Source: Heliocybe sulcata (lineage: Eukaryota > Basidiomycota > Agaricomycetes > Gloeophyllales > Gloeophyllaceae). From it: a DNA stretch of 64,000 nucleotides. The translations under genes and the position numbers were made by a program. This document shows, piece by piece, positions 1 through 11,100 of the stretch. The notes under the pieces were generated by a model that saw only the letters and a program-made list of their open reading frames with translations, was not told the origin of the DNA and searched no databases. The stretch spans positions 542,596-606,595 of the forward strand of contig ML213514.1 in the NCBI GenBank assembly GCA_004369045.1. The letters run 5' to 3'. Within the stretch, counting starts at the first letter, position 1, and each line of letters opens with the position of its first letter.

Positions 1-41
1 TCATGTGCCAAGACAAGGGAAGGAGAAAGTCCGTAGCATAC

Positions 42-836
42 TTTCTGCAAATCCTCTTCGGATAACTCGCTAACTGGGTCGGCTGAGTTGAAGGCCATAT
101 GGGTCGTGCTGATGAGCGGCATGATCAGGTGCTTGGAGAGCAAATCTGCGGCTGTCCTAGGTCCAACGATGTATGTCTCCCATCGCCATTTGAAGTGGTC
201 GCATTCGAGTTGCAGGGCAAAATCCTGTGAAATGTAGGGGTGAATTGTCGTGACGGCCATCCTGCCAACAGTGCTTACGGCGTCCCGAGATTCTACAATA
301 TTGAACGTGGCGCTGGCAATATTCGCGAGAGTATGGAGCTTAGAGAGCCGGTCAAGATTGTGGCGTCTCCAAGCTTGCTCTTCCATATCATCTTCGAGAG
401 GAAGCCCACCATCCCTGTTTATCTCGCGCCATCTTCGGGCGAAACGTTTGCCTGTAAGAACTGGAAGAGCAAATATAAGGATATTACTGCTACAGTCAAT
501 TACTGAGTGGGTACCTTCAACCCAGACGGTCCTCGTGTCAGTTATGAGCAGGTAGCATGCAAGCTCTGATGCTGAATGGTAGAATTTCTAGGAGAACAAC
601 ACGGTCAATTCGACATGTCCACCGAATTCGCTCAGAGCATGCGGCGTAGACCTTCGAGAAGGGAAGTTACGAACGAAGAGATACGGGGCCGATTTCTCAC
701 TGTCTATTTTAATGAGCCACTCCTTTCCAAGGAGGCATTTGGAATGCTCCTAGCACGTGAAGCATATGCTGATCAGTAAGCGTGGACTATACGGCGTGGA
801 AGACAGGTGTATATAAACCTCGGTGAATGGATCCAT
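42..836 (-). CDS. XLF/Nej1-type non-homologous end-joining factor (5' part)
   Basis: Partial gene. Five exons are visible: 836-819, 749-675, 587-515, 460-279 and 224-42. A GTATGC donor follows at 41 and the gene continues past the left edge. The start is short (MDPFTE) and splices in frame to EHSKCLLGKEWLIK and then to a strand reading YHSASELACYLLITDTRTVW, the N-terminal head-domain pattern of XLF (NHEJ1/Nej1). Exon 4 carries a helical stretch, exon 5 a FKWRWETYIVG strand and an LLSKHLI helix. In the known family this protein stimulates DNA ligase IV with XRCC4/Lif1 during double-strand break repair in the nucleus. The coiled-coil stalk and C-terminal tail lie outside the window. All five junctions keep phase. 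It is divergent from the FHA/G-patch gene. The assignment rests on remembered family patterns. Confidence 0.75.
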
Positions 837-1075
837 GCCAATGTCAGCAGATGCTCGGGGACGTCGATTTGTTTCAGCTGATGCGAAGAGCTGATGCGAA
901 GAGAGTGCTATCGATATAGTTCTGGCGCAAACCGGTTCAACTGAACGTGAGAAAGAAATGGCGTTCTGTTTGTCCCACACGCGTACGGCGGTGTTGTGGC
1001 TGTAACCTGGACCTGTTGGCACTCACTGCTTACTCTTCCTTGGCAAGTCGCTTTCACCGTCAATCTTGAAATATC
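837..1075. promoter_or_regulatory. Short divergent promoter between XLF and FHA/G-patch genes
   Basis: Only 239 bp separate the two start codons (836 on minus, 1076 on plus), so both genes must share this segment for initiation and 5' UTRs. The stretch contains a near-direct repeat of CAGCTGATGCGAAGAG around 875-905. No clear TATA box was seen. Confidence 0.6.
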
Positions 1076-2218
1076 ATGCCAGAATATGTTTACGATCCCG
1101 CATATGAATATCCTGGCGAGACCGAACTCTTAGCTTCTGCCCTTCCGAGACAGACTTCCGAGATACGCCCCGTCCTGCGGTTGGTTATATTACGGAGCAC
1201 GGTTCTACCGAAGAAACAGGCTGCTGCCGTGCTCGACGGCTACGAAGAGGGTCAGATAGGACGTGATGCTGCGCCAGCAGGTAGCGAAACCCCTCGTATC
1301 CGTCTTAAAGAGATGGAAGTCTCGAAATATCACGCCAATGTCTACTGGGACTCCGAGCGGCGACAATGGGCTGTAGTGGATATGGGGTCAAAACATGGCA
1401 CGTTTCTCAGGTCCTCATCTTCCTCTTTCGCTTCATCTTCTCTCGCGGGGCCGGAAGAGAGAGGGATCAGGCTGTCGCCGCCTCGTGTCGCGAGTATGCC
1501 CAAAGCATTACATCACCTGGATCAGCTGAGCATAGGGGGCACGACGTTCTTGGTACATCTCCATGAAGACGGGCTTCCCTGTGCCGACTGTGCTTTGCAT
1601 GAACGTGCGGAGGTTCCCCTGTTTGCCGTACCTAAGAAACGAAAGCGAGAGGAGAGTTCAGTTCCTGTGAACGAGCCCGGGTTACAACCAAAGCAGCAAC
1701 ATGACCCTAGGAAAGCTCTCTCTTCGCTGAAACGGAGCCTTTTGCACAGGCACGACGATTCCACCTCTTCATCAAGGTTTTCTACCCCTTCCGCTCCGTA
1801 CGTCGACCGATCCGCGCGTCGTCGAGCACTTCATGCCACTTCTGCCTCAGAGACTCCAGGAGTTATGCCTCCTCCCCTCCAGAAAGCCGCTTCAGCAGCA
1901 CAATCTGCTGTCGTCGATCCGAATCCCAATCCACTTCCGGAGCCCGTCTCCGCGCCTCCGACTCCTCTCTCAAGCAGTAACATCGGACACAAATTGCTTA
2001 TGAAACAGGGCTGGCAGCCGGGTACCTCCCTCGGGCAGGCAGAGTCTGAAGGAACAGCCCTCATCGAGCCCCTTCAAGTTGCAATCAGCAAGAATAGAGC
2101 CGGGCTGGGGATGGCGGCAGTGGAGGGCCAGAGTACCCCCAATGAGACCGGCGTAGACTGGAGAGACACAGCTAGGCGACGACGGTTCGAGGACCTGAGG
2201 GCAGGAGACCGAAGATAG
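1076..2218 (+). CDS. FHA and G-patch domain protein (AGGF1-like)
   Basis: Single-exon gene of 380 codons. The first half holds an FHA domain at about residues 35-165. Its signature residues are visible: a GR turn, SKYHANVYW, then DMGSKHGTFL and a late LSIGGTTF strand interrupted by a serine-rich insert. A basic nuclear-localisation-like patch (KKRKR) lies near residue 187. A low-complexity linker follows, then a G-patch at about residues 300-345 (HKLLMKQGWQPGTSLG, ending NRAGLGM). FHA domains bind phosphothreonine and G-patches activate DEAH RNA helicases. This order matches human AGGF1 and fungal relatives of uncertain role, so a nuclear RNA or splicing role is inferred. The lack of introns is unusual for this locus. 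Confidence 0.85.
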   Translation: MPEYVYDPAYEYPGETELLASALPRQTSEIRPVLRLVILRSTVLPKKQAAAVLDGYEEGQIGRDAAPAGSETPRIRLKEMEVSKYHANVYWDSERRQWAVVDMGSKHGTFLRSSSSSFASSSLAGPEERGIRLSPPRVASMPKALHHLDQLSIGGTTFLVHLHEDGLPCADCALHERAEVPLFAVPKKRKREESSVPVNEPGLQPKQQHDPRKALSSLKRSLLHRHDDSTSSSRFSTPSAPYVDRSARRRALHATSASETPGVMPPPLQKAASAAQSAVVDPNPNPLPEPVSAPPTPLSSSNIGHKLLMKQGWQPGTSLGQAESEGTALIEPLQVAISKNRAGLGMAAVEGQSTPNETGVDWRDTARRRRFEDLRAGDRR

Positions 2219-2949
2219 GGACTCTAATTAAAATTGTATCTTGCCACTATCGCCTTGCAAAGATCCTACTCTGCCGAGTCATACCCTGGACGACCGCGGT
2301 CGCGAAAGCGCACCCCCTACCTCGTTTCTCGATGATTGCGCGATTCCGAACCAGGAACAGATATGTATCAAGTGCAGATAAATAACAAAACGATACTCTA
2401 TAGCACATCGTTAAAGGGATCTAACAGGACGTGATACAAGAGGGTTGCCAGTCCAGAATGACCCAGATATCGAATCAGCGGACAGAAAGCGGTACATGAC
2501 ATGTCCAGTCCAGGCAGCGAGAGTTCGACAGCGACGAGAGGTTGTACATGGACGAAACAGGGAGAACAGAGACGGCGAGACCAACGGTAGATGAGTACAT
2601 ACAACACCGGATGCGTGAAGCGAGGAGCCAGTCAGAGAAGAACGAGCAAGACAGCAAAGCGAGATAGCTAGACGCAGAAGAGGGCGCAGGATACCGTGAA
2701 ATGTGAAGCGACGAGACTCGCCACTGAGAAGCATAGGAGATGCACAAACAGAACGAGAAACGGATTGGATGATATTTCCGATAAGGAAACGAATAATGAT
2801 GTGGGGAAGGGGATGTATGCGTATAACGCAAATAGAATTGGATAGGAAGACAGGGAGGGGTAGGATATGCACAGTCGTAGAGACAAGACAAGGGAGGTCC
2901 ACATAGATGATAGATCATGCCAAGGCGGCGTGCAGCGTGGACAATTCGT
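2219..2949. other. Convergent 3' region, no gene seen
   Basis: This lies between the stop of the FHA/G-patch gene and the stop of the cyclin gene. It should contain both 3' UTRs. Several open frames occur on the minus strand around 2411-3014 but none has family similarity or splice-consistent structure. Confidence 0.5.
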
Positions 2950-4753
2950 TCAGTGCTCAAGCTCCATCTCCTCTGCGACCTCGTCGGCATGCGCCTGGGC
3001 CCACTGGCGCGCATATATTGACGCCTTCAAGAACTTCTTGTCCGCATACTTCTTGAAGACGTGCTGCTGCTCGAACTCCTCGTCGTTGAGTTTATCGATG
3101 AGAAGGCGGAAGCCAGGCAACAGGTGCTCCTCGGTGCAACCAGAATGGAACACAAAACCCTCGCTCTGAAGTGAGGAACAACAGGACACGTGTTAGCATG
3201 CGGTATAACAATCAAAGGGATCCATGATATATAAGACGATGGCAACTTACCCAGTCGGTGTTTAACATCTTTCTGGCCGTGTACATGCCCACAGCAGCAA
3301 CCAGACTTGGCTTCACTCGGACGAACCGGTAGTCCAACAGCGTCACCTCCGTCAGGAACTTACTCAGCGTCCGGGTCTGGATATCATAGTCATCCGCCTT
3401 GCTGATCCTCCGCATCCAGCTGTAGGGAGAGCAGTACTGCGAGATCCTGAACTCGAGAGTCTGCAGGACTATCCGTTCGCCCTTGAGAATCTCCTCTTTC
3501 GAGTAGCCGTTCTCGGTCATGAAGACAAACTCGTCGACGGAAGGAGCTAGGATCTCCTCGTACTTGGATGCGATGAACATGGCCGTGACTCCGACGAGCT
3601 GCAGCTTTACACGAGATACCACTCGCTTGGTGAGGAACCGGTCGACGATGTTGATGGCGATCCAAAGGGTTTCAGGGAGCATGTGGTATCTCCGGTGCAC
3701 TTGCAGCAGCCAGTCCACGAGCAGTTGCCGCATATCCCAGGTGATCTCAGTCTGACTGGACATATAGTCCACACCAGGCATCATCTCCTCCTGAACAGCC
3801 GGAGATTAATCAACTGTCATTCAACAATGTATGCCAAGCAAGCGTACCTCGAGTTCGGCCATATACTCAAAGATATCGTCCGAGTACTCCGAAACCATCG
3901 TGGTGTCGAAGATGTCGACCTCATCCTCGTAAGTGGCCTTGACGGTCTCAAGCTCCTGCTTGTAACGTTTGCCTTGCTCGGTGGAAACTTCAGGCCAGAC
4001 ACGAGCGGCGTTCGGAGGTGCCACCTCCTCCTGTTCCTCAAGTTCATCGACATCGCTGTCAACTTCACCGACCACTGCCTCGGCCTCCTCCTCTCCGGTT
4101 CCGAGGCTCTCGCAATGAGCCGATACTGGACGCGAGGGAGCTCGCTCGCGCTCGACATCCATCTCGTCCTCCTCACTGTCGTCGGCGGCGGGTGGTGACG
4201 CATCATGCTGTAGATTAGATTGTGACGGAATGGGCTCCGAAGGAGTGACAAGTGATGAAGGTCGGAGAGCCTTTCCCGAATCAGCGCGTGCATTGACGGG
4301 CTCGGCTTGGGGTGGGACAGGTTGTGCTTTCGCGGGCAACAGCGTTGCATGTCGCGCGGGACCCTTGAGAGTAACTGAAATGCGCTTGGCATTTGCGATG
4401 ATCTCCTTGCCTTTCGAAGGGGCCTTGCCACCCTACACGACGTGCCCGATGAGTACCCAGGTGGCAATAACGTTTACGACCCGGCACATACCTTTGCGTT
4501 CAGGGCGCCAGTCGTAAGTTCATTCAGCACCGGGCGTTGCACACCGTTCTTGCCAATAGCCGAAGGGAGGCGACTGGCACCGGCAGCTACCTTGCCGTCA
4601 GATGGCTTCCTCGCGTGTTTGCTCGTTGCATTCTCATCGGCGAGCTTTGAACGATGCAGTCCAAGGCGGTTTCGCAGGGGGAACTGCTAAGTGTGAGCGA
4701 ATCAGCCGCGTATAATACAGTCGGACACGTACACGTTGAGTGTTGTTGGCCAT
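2950..4753 (-). CDS. G2/mitotic-specific B-type cyclin
   Basis: Five exons (4753-4733, 4686-4492, 4432-3848, 3790-3251, 3165-2950), all phase 0, give 518 residues. The tiny first exon (MANNTQR) joins QFPLRNRLGLHRSKL, which contains an RxxL destruction-box-like sequence as expected for APC/C-driven proteolysis. A long acidic linker follows. The cyclin box begins near residue 275 with MRQLLVDWLLQVHRRY and continues with the FIASKYEEI helix. The second cyclin fold ends in a short acidic tail. B-type cyclins activate Cdk1 for mitotic entry. Length and order match fungal Clb/Cdc13/NimE proteins. Upstream MCB/SCB-like elements suggest periodic transcription. Start chosen because exon 1 has a clean GTACGT donor and gives the canonical short N-terminus. 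Confidence 0.93.
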
Positions 4754-4962
4754 GTCGTCGAGAACGTATGAAGTTAGAGGGAAAAGTTACCGTTGGCTAC
4801 GAATGTCAATGTACCGAAAGCGAGCTGAGACAGAGTATGTCGGAGAGGTCGCAGTTGAAGGGGAGGTTGAGTCGAGCCTTATGCGCAAAGGCAAGAGTGG
4901 AGGAGACAAGGTCAGCCGTGCGCTCTTGCTAAAAAGGGATTCGAACCATTTCACCCGCGCGT

Positions 4963-5051
4963 CACGAAACGCGAACGTGTCACGTGATGTGACCACGGAG
5001 GCAAACGCGATCGTGGGAATGTGATTATAGAGAGAACGCGTAGGAACGCGT
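4963..5051. promoter_or_regulatory. Cluster of SCB/MCB-like cell-cycle boxes upstream of the cyclin
   Basis: Within 210-300 bp upstream of the cyclin start codon are CACGAAA (4963-4969, the SCB core), TCACGTGA (4980-4987) and two ACGCGT MluI boxes (5036-5041 and 5046-5051). ACGCGA variants lie between them. SBF/MBF-type factors bind such boxes in ascomycete yeasts. Function here is inferred from sequence and position. Confidence 0.5.
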
Positions 5052-5059
5052 CCCGTCAT

Positions 5060-6590
5060 GACATCCTGGCTTTTTCCCTGTTGCATCACTGCTTGCACTA
5101 GCTACGTGCTGCAGTCCACATGTCATTTCCAGGAACATCTCAAATATAAACTGCTGGTAAAGACAATCAACCGCAATTAACCGGACCTGCTGCTATTGAT
5201 GAGAACTTATGGCCGTGCAGATATCGTCGCAATGGGACACTCATTTTACCTTCTGAAGGCGGAATATATCCTGGGAATGAATGCAATTATTAGATAGGTC
5301 CTTCAGCTTGCGCCGGTGTTCCATAGCCAATCATGGTGACCCTCTGCATAAGCCTGCAAATCCGACAATAGAGCGTACGTGCTACAGCAGTTCTAGCGAT
5401 TTTCTCTGTGCTTAGCATCATCGGCAACTTGAAACAGCGGAGTCTACCAAGGCGTCACCTGCGCCGACATCTCGGCACAAGGCCCCAGTTATTTAGGAAT
5501 ACACTGTGATGCGGAATCCATCACTGGACAGCTATTCCCCGGGCAGTGTATCTGCACTGGTAATTACTACAGGCGGAGCCGCTCGAGAAAGAGATTTATG
5601 CGATCTGATTGGCCCAGGCTTGCTCCGCTCTTAAGAAATTACCAGTGCAGATACATTCCGAACGTCAGCGCTTGTACATATGACAACTTTGGAAAGTCCG
5701 CGCACCTCCTGGACTTAGAAGTTGAAGAAGTCGGCAGCTTCTGTCGGCGTCTTATCATCCTATCTGCAAGGACGTCACCGTGTACCCGACTCTTTGGCTC
5801 ATCTGCCGAAGACTAGCGTCGGGACCTTTTTGGACCTTATTGCACCATGGCCGCAGCTCGATTCTCATCAAGGGCCTCTTACTTGCATATGGTCCTACAC
5901 CTTGATAAAGTTCCGCTCTACTTTGATAGGATCTGACCTCTGTCGTCTCCTCCCGAGCAGAGGCGGTCCACTCCGCAGCAAGGCATTTGCTACTGGTCAT
6001 ACAGACGGACGCTACTGGACTATCCTACAAGGCGATGATTGGACAGCTCAAGGCGTCATTCCCGAATCAAAGCAAGTACTATCTTCAACCAGTCTCAGCG
6101 CTGATGCATCCCCGGTGGTCTCGTGATTTGCCCGTGGTACCGCTACTGGGCCAGAATATTCCTAGCGAGCTTCCGCCCTGAATCTCGCTACAGGAGGCGG
6201 TTATGAGTCTAGTCCCTTTGCCTCAGGGCTGATGCATTCCACTTCTTGGGGGCGTACTACCGACTGCCGAGCTTGTACACCCATGCGGTACTCCGTGTCG
6301 TGTTCTGACCAGTGACTTCCGACTCCGTACGTGGGGAGCCAATCTGGATGATGCATTCCTGAGATTCAAGAGTTGAGATCGCCTGAGGTAACCTGTAACC
6401 GGTTCCAGTTGGCTCCGACAATGCAGAAAAATCGTGGAACCGGAACTACTAGTGATTATTAGGACCGAGAGGCACCCGTCGGAATCCTTCAGCAATTACC
6501 ATGGCGTACTGGTTACACGGATACCTCATGCCCAATTCAACGAGATATTTTCCGTCTGCTCCATGAGAAGCGTCAAAGCCACTTCCTGAA
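5060..6590. other. Gene-poor stretch, no intact gene recognised
   Basis: Short overlapping frames occur on both strands, none with splice-consistent structure or family similarity. A perfect 19-bp inverted repeat (see the hairpin entry) and three copies of a TGATGCATnCC-like word (about 6102, 6230, 6347) are the only structure noticed. It may include decayed parts of the copia-like fossil that follows. Confidence 0.4.
5547..5655. repeat. Inverted repeat with 19-bp perfect arms
   Basis: Arm 5547-5565 (TGTATCTGCACTGGTAATT) is repeated as its exact reverse complement at 5637-5655. A further GCGGAGC/GCTCCGC pairing lies inside. The 109-nt unit could fold into a long hairpin or be a MITE remnant. 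No target-site duplication was confirmed. Confidence 0.55.
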
Positions 6591-6599
6591 TTTGTGATG

Positions 6600-7050
6600 T
6601 CTAGGAGATGATACGCCTTGTCTACGGGCTCAGGCGGTGCCTGGAATTAATCCGGTTGGCATGGCGTATAACCAGTTCCCTCGTCCAGGTGAGCCAGTCA
6701 CCACCTGATATCAATGATTATCAGAGGCATCCCGAGTTCCAAGCAAATAGCCGACTCCCAAGAAGACGTTTTCCGGCTCTTCTAATGGCGCAGATGAGGC
6801 CGCCATTATCTGTATCGCGATCAGACACGCTGGATCGCCGGGAAACTCCATCCCTTATTGCTTAAAGTAGGTTTCCGGGAACTGCGCCAACTTGCCTGTC
6901 ACGGCTATGTAAGTATTGCAGATGCCGCAGAGCTAACGATATCGTCTATGAGCGGAAAGGGCTCTTGGGAAGGGGCTATGCGCGACTTCGGCGTGAAGAA
7001 CGCTTACAGCCAGTCGCAGAATGGTGAACGGGTGGGCCGATAGGATTAAC
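6600..7050 (+). mobile_element. Ty1/copia-like fossil fragment (reverse-transcriptase region)
   Basis: Two short stretches, in the right order and spacing, recall copia reverse transcriptase. One resembles the conserved YGLK region (near 6618) and one the DLG region (near 6975). The element is broken by several interruptions, has no recognisable LTRs here, and looks old. Call based on pattern memory only. Confidence 0.3.
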
Positions 7051-7099
7051 AACATGAACACATACGGAAATCATAAGGGATAGATCGGATCAAAGAGCG

Positions 7100-7658
7100 T
7101 CATAAGTTTGTTCTCAGAATGGCTGCACCTTCTCCTCGTGACAGCATCTCATCCATCTGCTCACCCAGCTGCAATACCCTCACAAAAATTTCGTCGTCCG
7201 TGTGCTGCAAAGGGAGCAAGTCGCTCATCTCTAGGTAGCGTATGCATCGCAGCACCCATCCTATGCTCGTCCACCCGCGTCCGCCGGTCGGGTAGTCGTC
7301 CCGTTCAGGGCCGAATGCCCCGAGGAATTCGTCCAGGTCACTTTCGCTCGCGGACACGCGCCCGACATGGACGACACCGACCAGTTTCGTCGATCCGTTT
7401 AACGGCCTTTGCCTGAAGAGCGTCTTCCACGCAGTAGGTCGGCCGTTGTCGTCGCGGTTGACCAGCTCGTAAGTCCGGACGAGGGCCGCATCGTATGTCT
7501 GGGGATGGATGACCAATGCCCAATGGTACGCGATGGAGCCCACATCAATCCCCTTGTGCAGGGCAATTCCGATTAGCATCGACTGCCCATCACCTGGCGA
7601 GTATAATATCAGAGGCGCATCAACTGTGAACGAGCGAAGCCATACCTTCCTCTGCCAT
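7100..7658 (-). CDS. Small orphan protein, 168 aa
   Basis: Two exons (7658-7646 and 7593-7100) joined by a 52-nt GT-AG intron, with G+GT completing the split codon. The protein starts MAEEGDGQSMLIGIALHKG and continues with a compact alpha/beta-looking sequence containing YHWALVIHP, TYELVNRDDNGRP and a WVLRCIRYLE helix, then a leucine/glutamate-rich C-terminal helix. I recall similar uncharacterised proteins in mushroom-forming fungi but know no function. No signal peptide or membrane segment. It is divergent from the multifunctional enzyme and lies just after copia-like debris. The clean intron and uniform coding frame argue for a real gene. Confidence 0.65.
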
Positions 7659-8146
7659 GAAAGAGTTCTAAGACTTCGCGGCGACGGTCAACGAGTGTAG
7701 GAGCCCCGTGCCAGCCTGAGTGCGAGCAAACAGGATGGAAGCGATGGGCTTTTGATAAAGTCGTGACGTGAGGGGGACAGAAAGGAATGATAATATCTGA
7801 GGAGGGTGGATATTAAATAATGGAGGGCCTATTGCCGAGATTACATATAGAGAGCGCATCGAAAGGGTGATGCCGCATGTCCACGATAAGACACGAAATC
7901 TGCGTACTGATTAACCCATAAACTTAAACGTCGCGTCCCGCAACGAAACTCAGAAGCTTCCGGTCTTCCAACAGGTAGGCGCCCACGTTATATTCACAGC
8001 TCGCGGCCGTCAGAAACAATTCCCCTTTTCGATACCTCGCAATGTGGGGTCGCCCCGGCAGACCGATTCAGATATCACATGCATCCCGTTCTCGCTCGTT
8101 AATAACGCGCACCGGGCTGTCCTGCACTGTGTTAACTGTCTGAACC
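7659..8146. other. Divergent intergenic region
   Basis: 488 bp between the starts of the small orphan gene (minus) and the multifunctional beta-oxidation enzyme (plus). No open frame with family similarity. It presumably contains both promoters. Confidence 0.5.
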
Positions 8147-11100
8147 ATGTCGCAGCTGTCGTTCAAGGGCCATACTGTCGTCGTAACTGGAGCAGGAGGG
8201 GGACTGGGAAAGGCGTAGGTCGACTCGGATCCCTCCCGCAATCAGAACTCACCCACACACAGGTACTCATTACTGTTCGCTTCGCGTGGAGCAAACGTCG
8301 TGGTTAACGATGTCAGCCAGCCTGCCGCGCAGAAGGTAGTTGACGAGATTGTCCAGGGTCCGTACAATTCAATGCATGCAGGTGAAGCAGCTGACTCAAA
8401 TATACGGACGCAGCCGGAGGGCGTGCTGTTGCGAACACATCTTCGGTGACGGACGGTGCAGCTGTTATTCAGACAGCTCTCGATACCTTCGGTGCGGTAA
8501 CGATTCTTATCAACAATGCGGGTATTCTGCGGGATAAAGGGTACGTCTTGATTACCACGTATCGAGATGCTCTGACGAATGTTTCATAAAGCTTCAAGAA
8601 TATGACCGACCAGGAGTGGGACCAGCTTCAGTTAGTACATTTGAAGGGTGCTTTCTCATGCACCAAGGCCGCATGGGGTCATTTCCGGAAGCAGAAATTC
8701 GGACGCGTTGTGAATACCGCTAGCGCTGCCGGATTGTACGGTAGGTCTCCGTCAGTCTGGTGAGAAGCAGGTGATCGAACCGGGCGCAAAGGGAACTTCG
8801 GGCAGGCAAATTATAGTGCCGCTAAGATGGGATTGGTTGCGTTCACGAAAACGCTGGCAAGAGAAGGTGCGAAGTACAATATCAGAGCCACTGCCATTGC
8901 ACCGGTTCGTCACTGCTTAGTGTCTTTCCGTCCCTATATTTCCATTAAACAGGATATTTAGATGGCAGCATCCGCCATGACGCAGACCATCATGCCTCCC
9001 GAGATGCTTGCGACCCTGAAGGTTCGTAGCGCAGGATAGGAAGTACCTCACAGCATAATTGACCTTTTCTATAGCCGGAGTTCGTGGCACCGTTCGTGGC
9101 TGCAGTTACGCACCCTGACGGGCCGGAGGCGAACGGTAAGGTATTTGAGGTTGGGGCCGGATATGTGGCCGAAATTCGATGGGAACGCAGCAGAGGCGCC
9201 ATCTTCAAGACTGACACTTCCTTCACGCCCTCTGCGGTAAATCCCACATGCTATCCATCGGTGCAGTATTCTCATGACCTTCTTCCGACTAGGTAAAAGC
9301 TAAATGGGAGGAAGTCACGGACTTTGAGAATTCCACGTTGTACGTCATGTTACCAGGTGTGAGCTGTCCGAGGCTGATCATCCGACAGCCCTAATGACAT
9401 GTCCGAATTTGACGCGAAGGTACTGGGAACGATTACATGTCCTTCGTGAGATACTGACGCTTTGTAACTCGATCTAGGGTACGCTCGAGAAAGCCATGAA
9501 GCTACCCCCGAATCCGCAGTCAGACCCGGAAGTTCGTTTCGACAACAAGACTGTGATAATCACCGGAGCGGGTGCCGGTTTAGGGAGGGCATATGCACTT
9601 ATGTATGGCCGGCTCGGTGCCAATGTTGTTATCAATGACGTCAAAGAGGAGAACGCTGCTGCCGTCGCAGAGGAGATCATCAAAGGCAAGTATCATGAGT
9701 GTCGATACTGGACTTTAGCAGAAACTAATCAATTGAACCACAGCCGGGGGGAAGGCACTTCCTGTAGCATGTTCGGCGGAAGACGGTGACGCCATTGTCA
9801 AGGCAGCGGTTGAGAAATTCGGAAGTGTGCATGTCCTAATTGCGAATGCGGGAATTCTCCGGGACAGATCCTTCACGGCGATGACCGAGCAGGAGTGGGA
9901 TGCAGTGGTTGCTGTACACCTTCGGTGAGCCCCTCGTGTATGCGAACTATCGGCCAATCTGAGTGATCGGTTTCATGAAGGGGCACGTACAAGGTAAAGT
10001 TGGCTCCATGTGCTCCGCGTTTCCCAGCTCACGGAGAGTTGTTATTCAGTGCTGCAAAGCAGTGTGGCCGGTCTTCCAGAAGCAGAAGTACGGACGCATC
10101 GTGACTACATGTTCACAAGTCGGAATATGTCGGTAAACCTATTCGATGCATTGGGACCATGCTCACGGAGATTTTGCAGATGGCAACTTTGGACAGGCTA
10201 ATGTGCGCTTCCCGTCCTCTTGTGTATCCTCATGCATCTTGAACCGAACCCTATGTAGTACTCCACTGCCAAGGCTGGTATTCTTGGCCTAACGCGTTCC
10301 CTTGCAATTGAGGGCCAGAGATTCAATATCTTGGCTAACACCATTGCTCCATCGGCTGGTACAGCAATGACAGCTACAATCTGGTACGCCGATGTCCTTG
10401 GTTGTTGCTAGCCGATCTGATCGTATCGCAGGCCCCAGGAGTGGCTGGAAGCTTTCAAGGTAAGATATCCTGTATTGGCAGAATGACAGCAGCCAATCAA
10501 TTATGCAGCCCGATTACATTGCCCCTGTCGTGGGATTCTTGTCGAGTGAAGGTATTTGCCCTTGACATGTTTGCTCCGAGTAATGACTGACTCGTCTGTT
10601 CTATTTTAGCCAATGAAGAGACCTCAGGTTGTCTGTTTGAGATTATGGGTGGATGGGCTGCCCAGACACGCTGGCAGAGAGCCGGGGGCCATGGCTTCCC
10701 GGTGAACAGGGCGCTGACACCGGAAGCTATCATCTCGAAGTGGGATGTCATTACTAACTTCGGTAAGTCGTTTCTCATGACACCGGCAGACGTTCGAGGT
10801 CTCATCCATGATCCCAGACGATGGTCGTGCGACGAATCCGACGACGACGATGGAGGCTGGGCAGCAGGTAAATTTGTTGTTATCGCATTGCACTGTTATG
10901 CGGTGCTCATGCTTTGTAGCTATTGGACAACTTCCAGAATCTCGCCCCAGATGGCGATGAGTCAAACTCCGACTCGTACGCGGACCCTGAAGATTCAGAG
11001 CTGGTAGCCGAAGCGAAGAAAAACGTGCCGGAGCCGCTGGACTACAGCTATACCGAGCGCGATGTCATACTGTACAACCTGGGTGTCGGGGCTACTGAGC

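Noticed and set aside
4925-4975. tRNA T-arm-like sequence on the minus strand (GGTTCGAATCCC)
   Set aside because: The T stem is imperfect, and no D-arm, anticodon arm or acceptor pairing could be placed at the right distances. It also falls within the cyclin promoter.
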